Shown: positions 34,425 to 44,733, numbered from the stretch's first letter. The stretch: DNA of 64,000 nucleotides from Catalinimonas niigatensis (GCF_030506285.1 NZ_CP119422.1:2046001-2110000); one strand, 5' to 3'. Notes: a model not told the origin generated them from the sequence alone. Numbers and translations are program-made.

Positions 34425-35030
34425 TCATTCGTCATTCATTGTCCATGCATCTCCTTCATGTCCGTTCAAACGGTTGAAGTATGTAATCATCAGATACATG
34501 TTGACTTCCTTATTTAGATTATGGATACCGTTGCGCTTACGAAATACTTCCATATCTTCTTTATGACTATCCATAAGGGGCAATATCTGCCGCTTAAAGC
34601 TTCTCAAGCGTTTTACTTCGTTGTCATCATCTATAAAATAAAACTCTTCCACTGTATACTCATCACTGGCGTCAAACACATCATATTCAAAAATCCGACG
34701 TAGCAAAGTAATTTCACCATCTGAAATTACCTGGAATAGCTTCTTTTCCATACGGTCAAAAAAACTATTGGAACGGTAATCATAACAACGGTATTCTCTG
34801 CTAAAGTCACATTCATCTATAGTCTCTATGGTTGAAATCATAGAAGCATGGTAGGTGAGTTGTCTACCATCGCTGGTAGTTACTACTGCTGAATTAATAA
34901 AGGAGTTGATATCTACAATACCATAAATAGTCTCCTGACTATTTAGTTTTACCTTTCCTTCGCTTGGAACCTGAGCATAAAGGCTGGTTTGTAGTAAGAA
35001 TGAAAAGATGATTAACGAAATAATTCTCAT
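34425..35030 (-). CDS. Secreted protein of unknown function
   Basis: The ATG at 35030 gives 201 residues and a good signal peptide (MRIISLIIFSFLLQTSLYAQ); a longer frame starts 15 codons upstream without benefit. The mature part has a beta-rich opening (GKVKLNSQETIYGIVDINSF) like secreted small beta-barrels that sense protein folding, two cysteines (DECDFSREYRCYDYR) that could form a disulfide, and a helical acidic tail. I recognise no family. The gene is alone and AT-rich like its surroundings. Confidence 0.7.
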   Translation of the reverse strand: MRIISLIIFSFLLQTSLYAQVPSEGKVKLNSQETIYGIVDINSFINSAVVTTSDGRQLTYHASMISTIETIDECDFSREYRCYDYRSNSFFDRMEKKLFQVISDGEITLLRRIFEYDVFDASDEYTVEEFYFIDDDNEVKRLRSFKRQILPLMDSHKEDMEVFRKRNGIHNLNKEVNMYLMITYFNRLNGHEGDAWTMNDE

Positions 35031-35298
35031 AATATGGTAAATTAAGATAAAACTTACATCTGTATTTATATGCAATAATATGATTTTTCTATAAATAAAG
35101 TAAATTATTTGTATAATTTTTTCTCTTTATTTCACATTTTCAAGGTTTATATCTTTTCCTAAGGGGATAGAAAGTGATTTTATTACCCCTATTTATGTAC
35201 TTTAACTCATAAAGGCAGCATGAAAGAATTCATGTTATTGTAGATTTTACAGATTTTTATTTAGCCCTTTTTCCTCACCTTACCTTTATTTTTCCCTT

Positions 35299-36726
35299 AT
35301 GAGCAGATATATTATTTCAATAGCTTACTTATGCATGGTAGAATTTTTTGCCTGTCAACCTCAGGACAAAGTTGCTTTTAATGAAGATGTAGATGGAATC
35401 TTTGCACCGTGGGATCATGAGTTATCACCGGGATGTGCCCTGGCTGTAATTCATAAAGGAGAAGTCGTCTATACCAAAGGATACGGGATGGCTGATCTGG
35501 AGCATGGCATCCCTATTACTCCTGAGTCTGTTTTTTATATTGGTTCTGTCTCAAAACAGTTTGTAGCCACTGCATTGGTTCTTTTAGAAGAAGAAGGCAA
35601 ACTATCACTTGACGATAACATACGAGAGTACATACCCGAACTTCCTGATTACGGTCATCCTATCAGCATTCGTCACCTAATTCATCATACCAGTGGCTTT
35701 CGTGATAACCTTACGCTTTGGGAACTCAGCGGAAGGAGTATGATAGATGACATCCCTGAAGATGAAATCTTTGCGTTGATCTGCCGGCAACAAGGACTCA
35801 ATTTTATTCCCGGTGTAGACTTTTCATATAGTAATACCTGCTACTTTCTGATGTCCATGATTATTGAAAGAGTCAGCGGACAAAATTTACGGGCGTATGC
35901 CGAAGAACGTATTTTCTCTCCTTTAGGGATGAAACATTCTCAATTTAACGATGACAATCATCGGATTATTAAAAACAGAGCTTTCGGCTACACCCAACTG
36001 GCAGAAGATAGCATTGGCAACCTGATTATGCGTTTTGATCTGGTGGGTTCAGGTGGATTGTATAGCAGCGTAAAAGATCTTTATCTATGGGATCAAAATT
36101 TTTATCATAATCAGTTGGGTAAACGTGGGCAGACACTGATTGAACAATTACAAACCAACGGAAAATACAGCAATGGAGAAGAGGTGAACTATGCTTTTGC
36201 CATGATCAATGGGGAATACCGTGGGCTCAGAACAATCCATCATACCGGATCTATGGGTGGGTACCGATCCATGTACTTACGCTTTCCTAATGAGCAATTC
36301 TCTGTAATTATTTTGGGAAACATTGATAATCTTGATCCTCTTAATCGGGCTTATGAAGTAGCTTCTATATTCTTGAAGGATAAATTATCACCTGAAAAAG
36401 AAGTAATGTCTACTTCTGATGAACCCGAAACTTCTCAAAATCAATCTGATTATCCGGAGACTGAGTTGAATAAATTTGTAGGCTCATACCATAGCCCTGA
36501 ACTAAATGCAACCTATCACCTTGAAATAGCGCAAAACCAAAAAAATATTTTAATGCAAACCATCAAACAAAAGCCTGTTATTCTTCATATTTCAGGCAGT
36601 AATATATTGAGTGATAATACTTACAAACTAGATTTTAATAAAAATTATCAAACATTTAATATGAATTATGCTGGCACTTCCGGAATTATTTTCAAAAAAG
36701 TTGCTTATAGTACTTTAAATGAATAA
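35299..36726 (+). CDS. Serine beta-lactamase-like hydrolase (class C/PBP fold)
   Basis: The 475-residue protein has a possible lipoprotein signal ending EFFAC. The AmpC-like core has SxxK as SVSKQF (about residue 91), YSN as FSYSNTCYFL, and HTGSMGGYRS in the KTG position. A C-terminal extension, from about residue 390, is a beta-rich domain often found in Bacteroidota members. It is probably a D-aminopeptidase, esterase or PBP4-type peptidase rather than a drug-resistance enzyme; the substrate is undetermined. Confidence 0.88.
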   Translation: MSRYIISIAYLCMVEFFACQPQDKVAFNEDVDGIFAPWDHELSPGCALAVIHKGEVVYTKGYGMADLEHGIPITPESVFYIGSVSKQFVATALVLLEEEGKLSLDDNIREYIPELPDYGHPISIRHLIHHTSGFRDNLTLWELSGRSMIDDIPEDEIFALICRQQGLNFIPGVDFSYSNTCYFLMSMIIERVSGQNLRAYAEERIFSPLGMKHSQFNDDNHRIIKNRAFGYTQLAEDSIGNLIMRFDLVGSGGLYSSVKDLYLWDQNFYHNQLGKRGQTLIEQLQTNGKYSNGEEVNYAFAMINGEYRGLRTIHHTGSMGGYRSMYLRFPNEQFSVIILGNIDNLDPLNRAYEVASIFLKDKLSPEKEVMSTSDEPETSQNQSDYPETELNKFVGSYHSPELNATYHLEIAQNQKNILMQTIKQKPVILHISGSNILSDNTYKLDFNKNYQTFNMNYAGTSGIIFKKVAYSTLNE

Positions 36727-36882
36727 GTTAACAGTAGATATTTATTTGAATTAGCTAAGATTTTGATTCTTATTTGTTTTGACATTCTAAAAAATACCTA
36801 AGTAATCAATAAGTACACACCTTTTATTTTTCTTCTGTAGATTAACAAAGAGCAGGGACAGCAAAAGCTGATTTTTTGGGAT

Positions 36883-36905
36883 GGGCACCACGTGTGCCCT
36901 TTTTT
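36883..36905 (+). terminator. GC-rich terminator 157 nt after the beta-lactamase-like gene
   Basis: GGGCAC (36883-36888) pairs with GTGCCC (36894-36899) around a 5-base loop, followed by TTTTTT. It lies 80 nt before the LiaF-like ATG. It may end the upstream transcript with a long 3' tail, a short RNA, or attenuate the downstream gene. Confidence 0.7.
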
Positions 36906-36984
36906 ATTAGTCCCTATCCCTATTCTTAATTTCACATCATTTTGTAAATTGTTATTTTATAACAGTATACACCAAATTACACTC

Positions 36985-37716
36985 ATGGCAGAGCATTCCA
37001 GAAAACCGGATAGTCGTATTATTGTAGGTTTTATTTTTGTTCTTGTAGGAGCTTATCTACTCCTTTATAATTTAAACCTGCTTCCCTTTGACCTGCCCAG
37101 TTACGTTCTTTCATGGAAAACCCTGCTCATCGCTGTTGGCTTGCTATTAATCAGTACCCGAGATAATAAAGGAGGAGGCATCACTTTGATCGTCGTAGGA
37201 GGTGTCTTTTTAGTAGCTGATATATTGGATATTACCATAGGAGAGCTTATCTCTGAAGTATGGTTATTCTGGCCAGCTATTTTTATTATCATCGGGCTCT
37301 CTCTATTGTTGAGACGTTCGCGGGAAAAAAAAACTGAAAATGAGGAGGGTTTCAGAAGACATGAATCTAATGATGAATATTTTGAAGTATCAGCAGTACT
37401 GGGAGGAAACAAAAGAATTGCTTATTCTCATCATTTCCGGGGCGCCAAGGTCACTGCTATTCTGGGGGGCATCGACATTAATTTATTAAACACCAGACTT
37501 GCCCCCGGCAGACATGAAATTGATGTTTTTATACTTTTTGGCGGAGCTACTTTTATCATACCAAATGATTGGAATGTAAAACTTGACATCACACCCATCG
37601 CGGGTAGTTTTGATGATAAAAGAACAATTCCACAAGCCTTTATTCCTAATACTGAAAAAGCATTAATTATCAAAGGAGTTGTGCTCTTTGGCGGGGGAGA
37701 AATCAAAAGTTCTTAA
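36985..37716 (+). CDS. LiaF-like membrane protein
   Basis: The ATG at 36985 gives 243 residues (MAEHSRKPDS); upstream codons in frame include the terminator hairpin, so the long version is rejected. Four hydrophobic segments lie in the first 120 residues (IIVGFIFVLVGAYLLLYNLNLL and others, DUF5668-like). The C-terminal half has the glycine-rich repeated beta pattern of LiaF (VSAVLGGNKRI, VTAILGGIDINLL, DVFILFGGATFIIP, KGVVLFGGGEIK). LiaF proteins restrain envelope-stress two-component systems, but no kinase is adjacent, so the role is open. Confidence 0.85.
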   Translation: MAEHSRKPDSRIIVGFIFVLVGAYLLLYNLNLLPFDLPSYVLSWKTLLIAVGLLLISTRDNKGGGITLIVVGGVFLVADILDITIGELISEVWLFWPAIFIIIGLSLLLRRSREKKTENEEGFRRHESNDEYFEVSAVLGGNKRIAYSHHFRGAKVTAILGGIDINLLNTRLAPGRHEIDVFILFGGATFIIPNDWNVKLDITPIAGSFDDKRTIPQAFIPNTEKALIIKGVVLFGGGEIKSS

Positions 37717-37734
37717 AGACATTAAAGACAATGG

Positions 37735-37771
37735 CTAAAGCCTGCTAAAAATCTGTGATTGCAGGCTTTAG
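37735..37771. terminator. Hairpin at the end of metX and of the LiaF-like gene
   Basis: CTAAAGCCTGC (37735-37745) pairs perfectly with GCAGGCTTTAG (37761-37771). It overlaps the last codons and the stop of metX. On the plus strand a TTTAGCTTTTT tail follows, so it fits best as the terminator of the LiaF-like transcript. Confidence 0.6.
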
Positions 37772-38794
37772 TTTAGCTTTTTCATAAAAGCGCATGATCT
37801 TATCGGTAAGTGTAGATATCTCAATCAGAAATCCATCATGCCCATAATCGGAGTCAATAATACATAACTGCGCATTCGCCACATGCTCTGCCAGAAACTG
37901 TTGCTCACTTACAGGAAAAAGGATGTCGGTAGATACTCCCAAAAATAGGGAACGCGCTTTGACCTGTGATAAAGCTGCTTTCATACTCCCTCTTTCTCTG
38001 GCTACGTTATGGGAATCCATTGTCTTGGACAAAACCCAATAGGAAAAAGCATTGAACCTTCGTACCAGTTTCTCTCCCTGGTATTGCTGGTAAGAAGATG
38101 CTTTATAATGATCCAGCTTTTCATTGCTGGTTTCACTCTGAGTTTTCTGATAGGTACGGTAATGACGGTACGACAGTAAAGCAATAGAACGTGCAGTGGC
38201 CATCCCTTGCATACCAGCCTCAGCTTCATCTTTCTGCCAACTTGGGTCCTGGGCAATCGACATTCTTTGGGATTCATTGAAAGCGATCCCCCAGGGAGAA
38301 TGCTGGGCATTAGAACAGAGCTGGATCAGATGCTTGATACGTTCAGGTTGCATAATAGCCCATTCCAGGGCATGTTGCCCACCTAATGAACCTCCTATCA
38401 GGGTATGAATATGTGCTATACCAAGTGCCTGCCGCAGCAAGTCAAAAGCCCTGACCATATCACGATTCGTCAGTTGTGGAAAATCATGATAATAAGGTTT
38501 TTTGTTTTCCGGATTGATAGACAGAGGACCGGTTGATCCGTAACAGGAACCCAGCATATTGGCACAGATTACGAAATGCTTATCCGGATCATATAACCTT
38601 TCTTTACCAAACAACCCTTCCCACCAGTCCAGGAAATTGGAATTGGCTGTCAGGGCATGACAAACCCAAATCACATTATCCCTCGCCTCGTTCAGTGTAC
38701 CGAAAGTAGTGTAATGAAGCTGAAAGCCGGGCAATGTCTTTCCCGACTCCAGCTTGAATATTTCAGTATAATGAAATTTATCTTCCTTATGCAT
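37745..38794 (-). CDS. metX: Homoserine O-acetyltransferase
   Basis: The 349-residue alpha/beta hydrolase acetylates homoserine with acetyl-CoA, the first step of methionine synthesis by direct sulfhydrylation. The nucleophile elbow is IGGSLGGQHALEWA; the triad is completed by the aspartate in GVSTDILFPVSEQ and the histidine in DYGHDGFLIE. ANMLGSCYGSTGP is the family's oxyanion/substrate motif. It follows metY after seven bases and shares its riboswitch-controlled transcript. Confidence 0.95.
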   Translation of the reverse strand: MHKEDKFHYTEIFKLESGKTLPGFQLHYTTFGTLNEARDNVIWVCHALTANSNFLDWWEGLFGKERLYDPDKHFVICANMLGSCYGSTGPLSINPENKKPYYHDFPQLTNRDMVRAFDLLRQALGIAHIHTLIGGSLGGQHALEWAIMQPERIKHLIQLCSNAQHSPWGIAFNESQRMSIAQDPSWQKDEAEAGMQGMATARSIALLSYRHYRTYQKTQSETSNEKLDHYKASSYQQYQGEKLVRRFNAFSYWVLSKTMDSHNVARERGSMKAALSQVKARSLFLGVSTDILFPVSEQQFLAEHVANAQLCIIDSDYGHDGFLIEISTLTDKIMRFYEKAKLKPAITDF

Positions 38795-38801
38795 TGGCTG
38801 T

Positions 38802-40154
<1,353 letters not shown>

Positions 40155-40185
40155 TTATAGATCGAGTATAAAATACCGGGTTACA

Positions 40186-40306
40186 TTCCGCCATCTCATA
40201 AAGCAGACCTCATGTGGCGAAATGGTCAGGGCTATATCAGTTTAGCAGCAACTATACATACTCTGCATGCCCATCAAGGGTATCATAAAATGCAGTGAAG
40301 TTGCTG
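40186..40306 (-). promoter_or_regulatory. Two further stem-loops in the metY leader
   Basis: CAGCAACT (40246-40253) with AGTTGCTG (40299-40306), and CTGCAT (40263-40268) with ATGCAG (40290-40295), make a nested stem. TTCCGCCA (40186-40193) pairs with TGGCGAAA (40215-40222) with one G-U. They lie between the riboswitch and the start codon and may form the expression platform or a second control element. Confidence 0.45.
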
Positions 40307-40354
40307 GAATGATATTTTGGAAAAAAATGTGCTTTGTATTCATCTAAATTATCA

Positions 40355-40461
40355 ATTTATATTCTTCCGGCACATGCCGGAATCAGGATTTAGCACCTTT
40401 CCTATCGGAGGGAGGTTGCTAGCGCTTTATTGAGCCTGTCTCTCCACGCTTCTGTATAAAT
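40355..40461 (-). promoter_or_regulatory. SAM-I (S-box) riboswitch
   Basis: On the minus strand the sequence runs: P1 ATTTATA (40461-40455), ACAGAAGCGTGGAGAGACAG, GCTCAATAAAGCGCTAGCAA, CCTCCC..GG-AAAGGTGCTAAATCCTG, then a TTCCGGCA/TGCCGGAA P4 hairpin and P1' TATAAAT (40361-40355). The core words GUGGAGAGACAGGC, AGCAACCU and AAGGUGCUAAAUCC match the S-box consensus. It should shut off metY-metX when SAM is abundant. Confidence 0.9.
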
Positions 40462-40720
40462 CAACTACCTTGTTAAGGCATTCATTGACTTGCAGGCTAC
40501 AATATTAGGAATCTCAGGATTAAGTTCCAAGCCTACATTGATATACTTCATCAGGTTGACAGCATAAGCTCAAAGTAAGTGCAGGAATCAGGAAGATAGA
40601 ATTTCAGCCTCCTCTTCTGATTTTTAAGGCAGTATCTCCAGAATAAATCACCAACATTAGGAATACGAATACCATCAACTTGTCATTCACCCCAATATTT
40701 TTTTTGTATCCTTTCGCAAC
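40462..40720. other. Gap upstream of the riboswitch, possible decayed coding fragment
   Basis: This stretch must contain the promoter of metY-metX, but no clear -7 box was found. On the minus strand about 34 codons (roughly 40475-40580) read AYAVNLMKYINVGLELNPEI and continue PNIVACKSMNALTR before a stop. It has coding-like character but no start and may be a gene relic. Confidence 0.35.
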
Positions 40721-40745
40721 AAAAAAACCGGCTATACTGCCGGTT
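40721..40745 (-). terminator. Terminator after the SIMPL-domain gene
   Basis: Read on the minus strand, AACCGGC-AGTATA-GCCGGTT is followed by a run of seven T. It lies 26 nt past the stop codon at 40771. Confidence 0.85.
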
Positions 40746-40770
40746 CTCTTTTACTCAAATCACTTTCTGA

Positions 40771-41496
40771 TTAGTTGATCCTAAACACTGCCCTCACTTC
40801 AGATTCAATTTTAATCTTCTGAAAATCAATACTGGGAGAATCCATCGCTCCTGAATCAGCTGACTCCATCATCGCCATATTGCGTGCTTTATACATGATC
40901 GGAGGCTGATATCCGTTGTTGATTTCCTGTACTTCCAGTACCTCTCCCCTATTTTCACCAATGCCTGTCAATAGATAATCTGCTTTTTCTTTGGCATTAC
41001 GAAGTGCTTCAATCTTCAGGTCACGGCGATACTGCTCAATCTGAGAATGTGAATACTCTGAGATGTTGGCCTGCTGAATTCCTTTCGGGTCCAGATATTC
41101 AAAAAGACGGTTGATTTTATCCAGTTCTATAAACTTGATGCGATACTGCTTTTGGGCCAGAAAATCTTCGCGGTCTTTTTTCTTATCCCGCGGATACCAA
41201 TCCTGATTATAACCAAATACATTTTCTATCTGGAAGTCCTCATCCCTGATACCAATTTTGCGGACAGCATTGTAAAGTTCTCTTTCCAGTTTGTCAATTT
41301 CTACTTTCTGCTTATTATCATTAAGGTATTCCTTAAGTGTAATAGAAAAGTAAATCTCGTCGGGGGTAACTTCCCGCTCAGCCCGTCCATATACCTCTAT
41401 TTTTTTTATAAACTCTTCCTTATTGGTTTGGGCAAAGCTCATCCCGGTAGCCAGAAGGCATACTCCAGTGAGCATGATATATTTATTTTTCATCAT
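40771..41496 (-). CDS. SIMPL-domain (DUF541) periplasmic protein
   Basis: From the ATG at 41496 (an adjacent ATG at 41493 is equally good) the protein has about 241 residues with a signal peptide ending GMSFAQ. The first 28 bases upstream in frame would only add a charged leader. The SIMPL domain starts IEVYGRAEREVTPDEIYFSI and includes FEYLDPKGIQQANISEY and LKIEALRNAKEKADYLL, the hallmark helix. Members are secreted oligomeric proteins such as BP26; the biochemical role is not settled. It is monocistronic with a clear terminator. Confidence 0.88.
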   Translation of the reverse strand: MMKNKYIMLTGVCLLATGMSFAQTNKEEFIKKIEVYGRAEREVTPDEIYFSITLKEYLNDNKQKVEIDKLERELYNAVRKIGIRDEDFQIENVFGYNQDWYPRDKKKDREDFLAQKQYRIKFIELDKINRLFEYLDPKGIQQANISEYSHSQIEQYRRDLKIEALRNAKEKADYLLTGIGENRGEVLEVQEINNGYQPPIMYKARNMAMMESADSGAMDSPSIDFQKIKIESEVRAVFRIN

Positions 41497-41565
41497 TTTT
41501 TTCTTTATAAAATCAATCATCTTCCGATATAACGAAATACAGTAACATAAGTACGATCCATACCC

Positions 41566-42276
41566 TTATTCTTTGAGGGTAAAAGTGGCTTTAATTCTGT
41601 TGTAATACAAAGTGGTTTTACCTTCAAAACCAGAGTCTGTACCCACAATCAACCACAGTTCGCCTTTATTATCTGTGGTGATGGCAAAAGTGTTTTCTTC
41701 ATCATTACTACGGCTTAGCAAATCATATTGTTCATCTTCCCGTGGCGTGCCAATGTTGCCGAGTACCAACATATCCTCACCTCCCTCCGCCTGGTTGCCT
41801 TTGTCAATATTCATCTGCCACATCCCCTCTTGTTCTACTGCCAGAGGTTCTTCCAAAGTAGCTCCGGCTTTCAAATACACCGAACTTCCCGGGCTTCCAC
41901 CAATCCCAAAAGAATTTTCAGGGTAATTGGAAGCAAATTCTACCACAAACTTCACTTCATATTCGGTCAGTGAATCAAGTCCACTGATTTTTCGCTTGAT
42001 AAACATGAATAAGTCATCGCTATGGTTATTTCCCTCAATCATCAGCGATTTTTTTGCGGGATTTAAAGGAAAAGGCAGTGTGATCCAATCAGAATGAATT
42101 TCGTAGAATTCATCTTCTCCCACCGGATAGTCTGCGTAGCCAGATGACCAACCCTGTACATCTTCTTTAAAATCAAAAGAGTATACCAATTTACTATCTT
42201 CAAGTATAGGATCTTCTTCACAGGCAAATAATAAGCTTACACTCAGTAAAGCGGTCACTTTCCAATATCTTTTCAT
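41566..42276 (-). CDS. Lipoprotein of unknown function, carbohydrate-module-like
   Basis: The 236-residue protein has a lipoprotein signal ending SLLFAC (cysteine 19). The mature part starts with a segment (LVYSFDFKEDVQGWSSGYADYP) typical of jelly-roll domains that describe a region of beta-sandwich, and continues with strands around YEVKFVVEFASNYP and GELWLIVGTDSGFEG. That pattern resembles carbohydrate-binding-like beta-sandwiches in Bacteroidota surface lipoproteins. There is no enzyme gene nearby that fixes a substrate. Confidence 0.7.
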   Translation of the reverse strand: MKRYWKVTALLSVSLLFACEEDPILEDSKLVYSFDFKEDVQGWSSGYADYPVGEDEFYEIHSDWITLPFPLNPAKKSLMIEGNNHSDDLFMFIKRKISGLDSLTEYEVKFVVEFASNYPENSFGIGGSPGSSVYLKAGATLEEPLAVEQEGMWQMNIDKGNQAEGGEDMLVLGNIGTPREDEQYDLLSRSNDEENTFAITTDNKGELWLIVGTDSGFEGKTTLYYNRIKATFTLKE

Positions 42277-42550
42277 GGGTTCATATTATTTTTACCATGA
42301 CACAGGATATGAAATCAAGGTTGGAATAGAGAAAGGAAAATTTGCATAAAAGAAATAGTAAGCCCACCTACTTTAAGAAAAGGGAATAGAGGAAATAAAT
42401 CATGAAGCGCGAGCACCCAACATTGTAAATCTAAAATTGGTTGATCATTAAAGTTTTCGTTGAACAGCGTTTTTCTTCTTTCAATAAAGATTGAAATTTT
42501 TTAAGATTGCGTGAAATTCGTTCTGGAAGTATTTGTGCTAACCATAAGCT

Positions 42551-43123
42551 ATGAGCAAGCCTGACCAGGGGCCTAACCCGCCCCATGAAGAGAAAGTAAC
42601 CAATATATCCTCCGCCCGCAAAATGCTGGTCGTACTCGCTGTAGTAGCAGTCATTGTTGCCTTGGTATACTGGCTAGGAGATGATAACAATGAAGTGACC
42701 TATATACCTGATGAACCTGCGGAAGAGCCCAACTTTGTAAAAGAAGGAGAACTATTTTTTTTGGGTAATGATACTTCCGATACATTAGCAAGTATTGCTA
42801 TTGAAGTAGCTGATGACAATGAACAGAGAAGCCAGGGATTGATGTATCGTACTAGCATGCCCGACTCTACTGGAATGCTTTTTATCTTTGAAAGGGCACA
42901 AGCGCAAAATTTTTGGATGAAGAATACCAAAATTCCATTAGATATCATGTATGTAGATACCGATTCTACCATTTTTATGATTTATAAATCTGTCATGCCT
43001 TATTCTGAAAAATCAATACCATCTGTTGATGATGCACTGTATGTAGTAGAAGTAAATGGAGGATTCAGCAACCGCTACAATATTGAAGAAGGAGACAGGA
43101 TTACATTTGAACTGATTCCTTGA
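42551..43123 (+). CDS. DUF192 protein with N-terminal membrane anchor
   Basis: The 190-residue protein has a cytosolic tail, one membrane helix (residues about 25-43, MLVVLAVVAVIVALVYWLG) and a periplasmic DUF192 domain. The domain signature is complete: IEVADDNEQRSQGLMYRTSMPDSTGMLF-type opening (residues about 85-112), FWMKNTKIPLDIMYVD and the closing YVVEVNGGFSNRYNIEEGD. The function of DUF192 is not established. It stands alone. Confidence 0.92.
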   Translation: MSKPDQGPNPPHEEKVTNISSARKMLVVLAVVAVIVALVYWLGDDNNEVTYIPDEPAEEPNFVKEGELFFLGNDTSDTLASIAIEVADDNEQRSQGLMYRTSMPDSTGMLFIFERAQAQNFWMKNTKIPLDIMYVDTDSTIFMIYKSVMPYSEKSIPSVDDALYVVEVNGGFSNRYNIEEGDRITFELIP

Positions 43124-43257
43124 GTCTCTGCTGAGAGAAGTTGCTGGCAACACGTTCAGGAAAAAAGTAAGTCAGCACTACCTGATTATTCTCATACCTG
43201 AAATAAGCATTATCCTGAAGTATATATTGCGAAAAGTGAAATTTTCAGTAATTCTGT

Positions 43258-43265
43258 TAACTTCG
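43258..43265 (+). promoter_or_regulatory. Candidate -7 box for the sigma/anti-sigma operon
   Basis: TAACTTCG is one base from TAnnTTTG and lies about 50 nt before the GTG start at 43317. No convincing TTG is seen at -33. Confidence 0.3.
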
Positions 43266-43316
43266 CAACGAGCAAGTAGTTGTATCAACAACTAAAGCAT
43301 TATCTTAATTGTACCC

Positions 43317-43847
43317 GTGAAGCAGGAACAACTTGTAGATCAACTCCGAAAGAAAGACAGGGAAGCCCTGTCTTATCTGTACGACCATTATGCTGATGCT
43401 ATTTATGGCGTAGTGCAGCGAATTGTCGGCCAAAATGATGTAGCAGAAGAAGTGCTACAGGATGCTTTTATGCGCTACTGGGAAAAAATAGATCAGTATG
43501 ACCCTGCCAAAGGCAGGTTATTTACCTGGATGTTACGCATCGCACGGAACCTGGCGCTGGATAAGCTGCGTTCCAAAGGGATGAAGCAACAGGGTAAATC
43601 CGATAGCATCTCCGATAACGTAGGTATCCTTGACAGCAAACTATATACAGAAACCGTTACTGATCCCATAGGTCTGGAAAGTGCACTTAAAGACCTTAAT
43701 GAAGAGCAGCGTTTTGTAGTAGACAAGCTTTATTTTCGTGGTTATACCCAATCAGAACTGGCTAAAGAGTATAACATTCCTTTAGGTACGGTGAAAACCC
43801 GCTTGAGGGCGGCTATGGTCAGGCTTAGAAAATTAATTGTGCCATGA
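43317..43847 (+). CDS. ECF-type RNA polymerase sigma factor
   Basis: The 176-residue protein has region 2 (LYDHYADAIYGVVQRIVGQ, AEEVLQDAFMRYWEKIDQY, FTWMLRIARNLALDKLRSK) and region 4 (LNEEQRFVVDKLYFRGYTQSELA, LGTVKTRLRAAMVRLRK). Region 3 is absent, as in ECF factors. The start is a GTG at 43317; no better ATG exists upstream. The ATGA overlap with the next gene shows tight coupling to its anti-sigma partner. Confidence 0.93.
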   Translation: MKQEQLVDQLRKKDREALSYLYDHYADAIYGVVQRIVGQNDVAEEVLQDAFMRYWEKIDQYDPAKGRLFTWMLRIARNLALDKLRSKGMKQQGKSDSISDNVGILDSKLYTETVTDPIGLESALKDLNEEQRFVVDKLYFRGYTQSELAKEYNIPLGTVKTRLRAAMVRLRKLIVP

Positions 43848-44671
43848 ATATTAATGAATGGATCAAATCGGGGATTATAGAAGCCTACGTTTTGGGCGAT
43901 CTGAATGAGGAAGAAGTGCGCGAAGTGGAAGACATGACGCAGCGCTATCCTGAAGTACAAAAAGAGATAGAACAGACTGAAGCGACGTTGGAAGAATTGG
44001 CGATGAAAGTTGCCATTAAACCCAGGGCCGGAATCAAAGAACAGCTTTTTCAGCAAATAGAAAAAGAATCTGAAAAAGAAAGTATTCCTTTAAAACCTGA
44101 TCCTGCTTCTAAGGCGCAAGTATCTACGGTTGAATCTCCTGAGAGAAAGATCAGAGTTTGGCAGTATTTTTCAGCTGCCGCTTCTATTTTTCTGGTTTTA
44201 ACTACTGTATTGGCCGTTTACTATCGTCAGCAGTGGCAAAGTACAGCGTCTGAATTGGAAAATTATCTTACTGAGAATCAGAATCTCACTCAGGAGTATC
44301 AGGCATTGCGCAGTGATTATGAGCAGTTGCAGGAGCAGCAGGACATATTCGCTGATCCTGGCCTTACGCAGGTCAAACTTAAAGGAACAGAGGTTTATCG
44401 CTCTGCTTATGCAGTAGTGTATTGGAATCCTGAATCTGAAGTAGTATACCTGAATCCCTCTGGCTTACCGGCACCGGAAAGTGGAAAGCAGTACCAGCTC
44501 TGGGCTATCGTAGATGGAAAACCTCAGAATGCAGGAATATTTGATCAGCAAGGTAATCTGATCAATATGCAGGAGATCAGCAATGCCTCGGCTTTTGCCA
44601 TCACGCTGGAACCGGAAGGCGGTAGCGAAAACCCTACGCTGGAAGCCATGTATGTACTGGGTGAGGTGTAA
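43844..44671 (+). CDS. Anti-sigma factor with RskA-type C-terminal domain
   Basis: The 275-residue protein overlaps the sigma gene by 4 nt. Residues 1-90 are a cytosolic anti-sigma domain (IEAYVLGDLNEEEVREVEDM, no zinc motif). One membrane helix follows (residues about 108-126), then a coiled-coil spacer (ELENYLTENQNLTQEYQALR) and a periplasmic RskA-like domain: AYAVVYWNPESEVVYLNPSG, KQYQLWAIVDGKPQNAG and FAITLEPEGGSENPT. It should hold the sigma factor until a signal outside triggers release. A terminator follows. Confidence 0.9.
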   Translation: MNINEWIKSGIIEAYVLGDLNEEEVREVEDMTQRYPEVQKEIEQTEATLEELAMKVAIKPRAGIKEQLFQQIEKESEKESIPLKPDPASKAQVSTVESPERKIRVWQYFSAAASIFLVLTTVLAVYYRQQWQSTASELENYLTENQNLTQEYQALRSDYEQLQEQQDIFADPGLTQVKLKGTEVYRSAYAVVYWNPESEVVYLNPSGLPAPESGKQYQLWAIVDGKPQNAGIFDQQGNLINMQEISNASAFAITLEPEGGSENPTLEAMYVLGEV

Positions 44672-44701
44672 TAGTAGCTGTAGAAAAAATAATATATATA
44701 C

Positions 44702-44730
44702 AAAAGCCAGGACGAGAAATCCTGGCTTTT
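44702..44730. terminator. Bidirectional terminator
   Basis: AAAAGCCAGGA (44702-44712) pairs perfectly with TCCTGGCTTTT (44720-44730) around a 7-base loop. It separates the sigma/anti-sigma operon from the converging oxidoreductase gene. Confidence 0.8.
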
Positions 44731-44733
44731 CGC

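Noticed and set aside
34425-36726. Antibiotic-resistance beta-lactamase locus
   Set aside because: The enzyme has SxxK/YSN/HTG motifs common to many housekeeping hydrolases and a C-terminal extension typical of peptidase or esterase members; nothing points to drug resistance.
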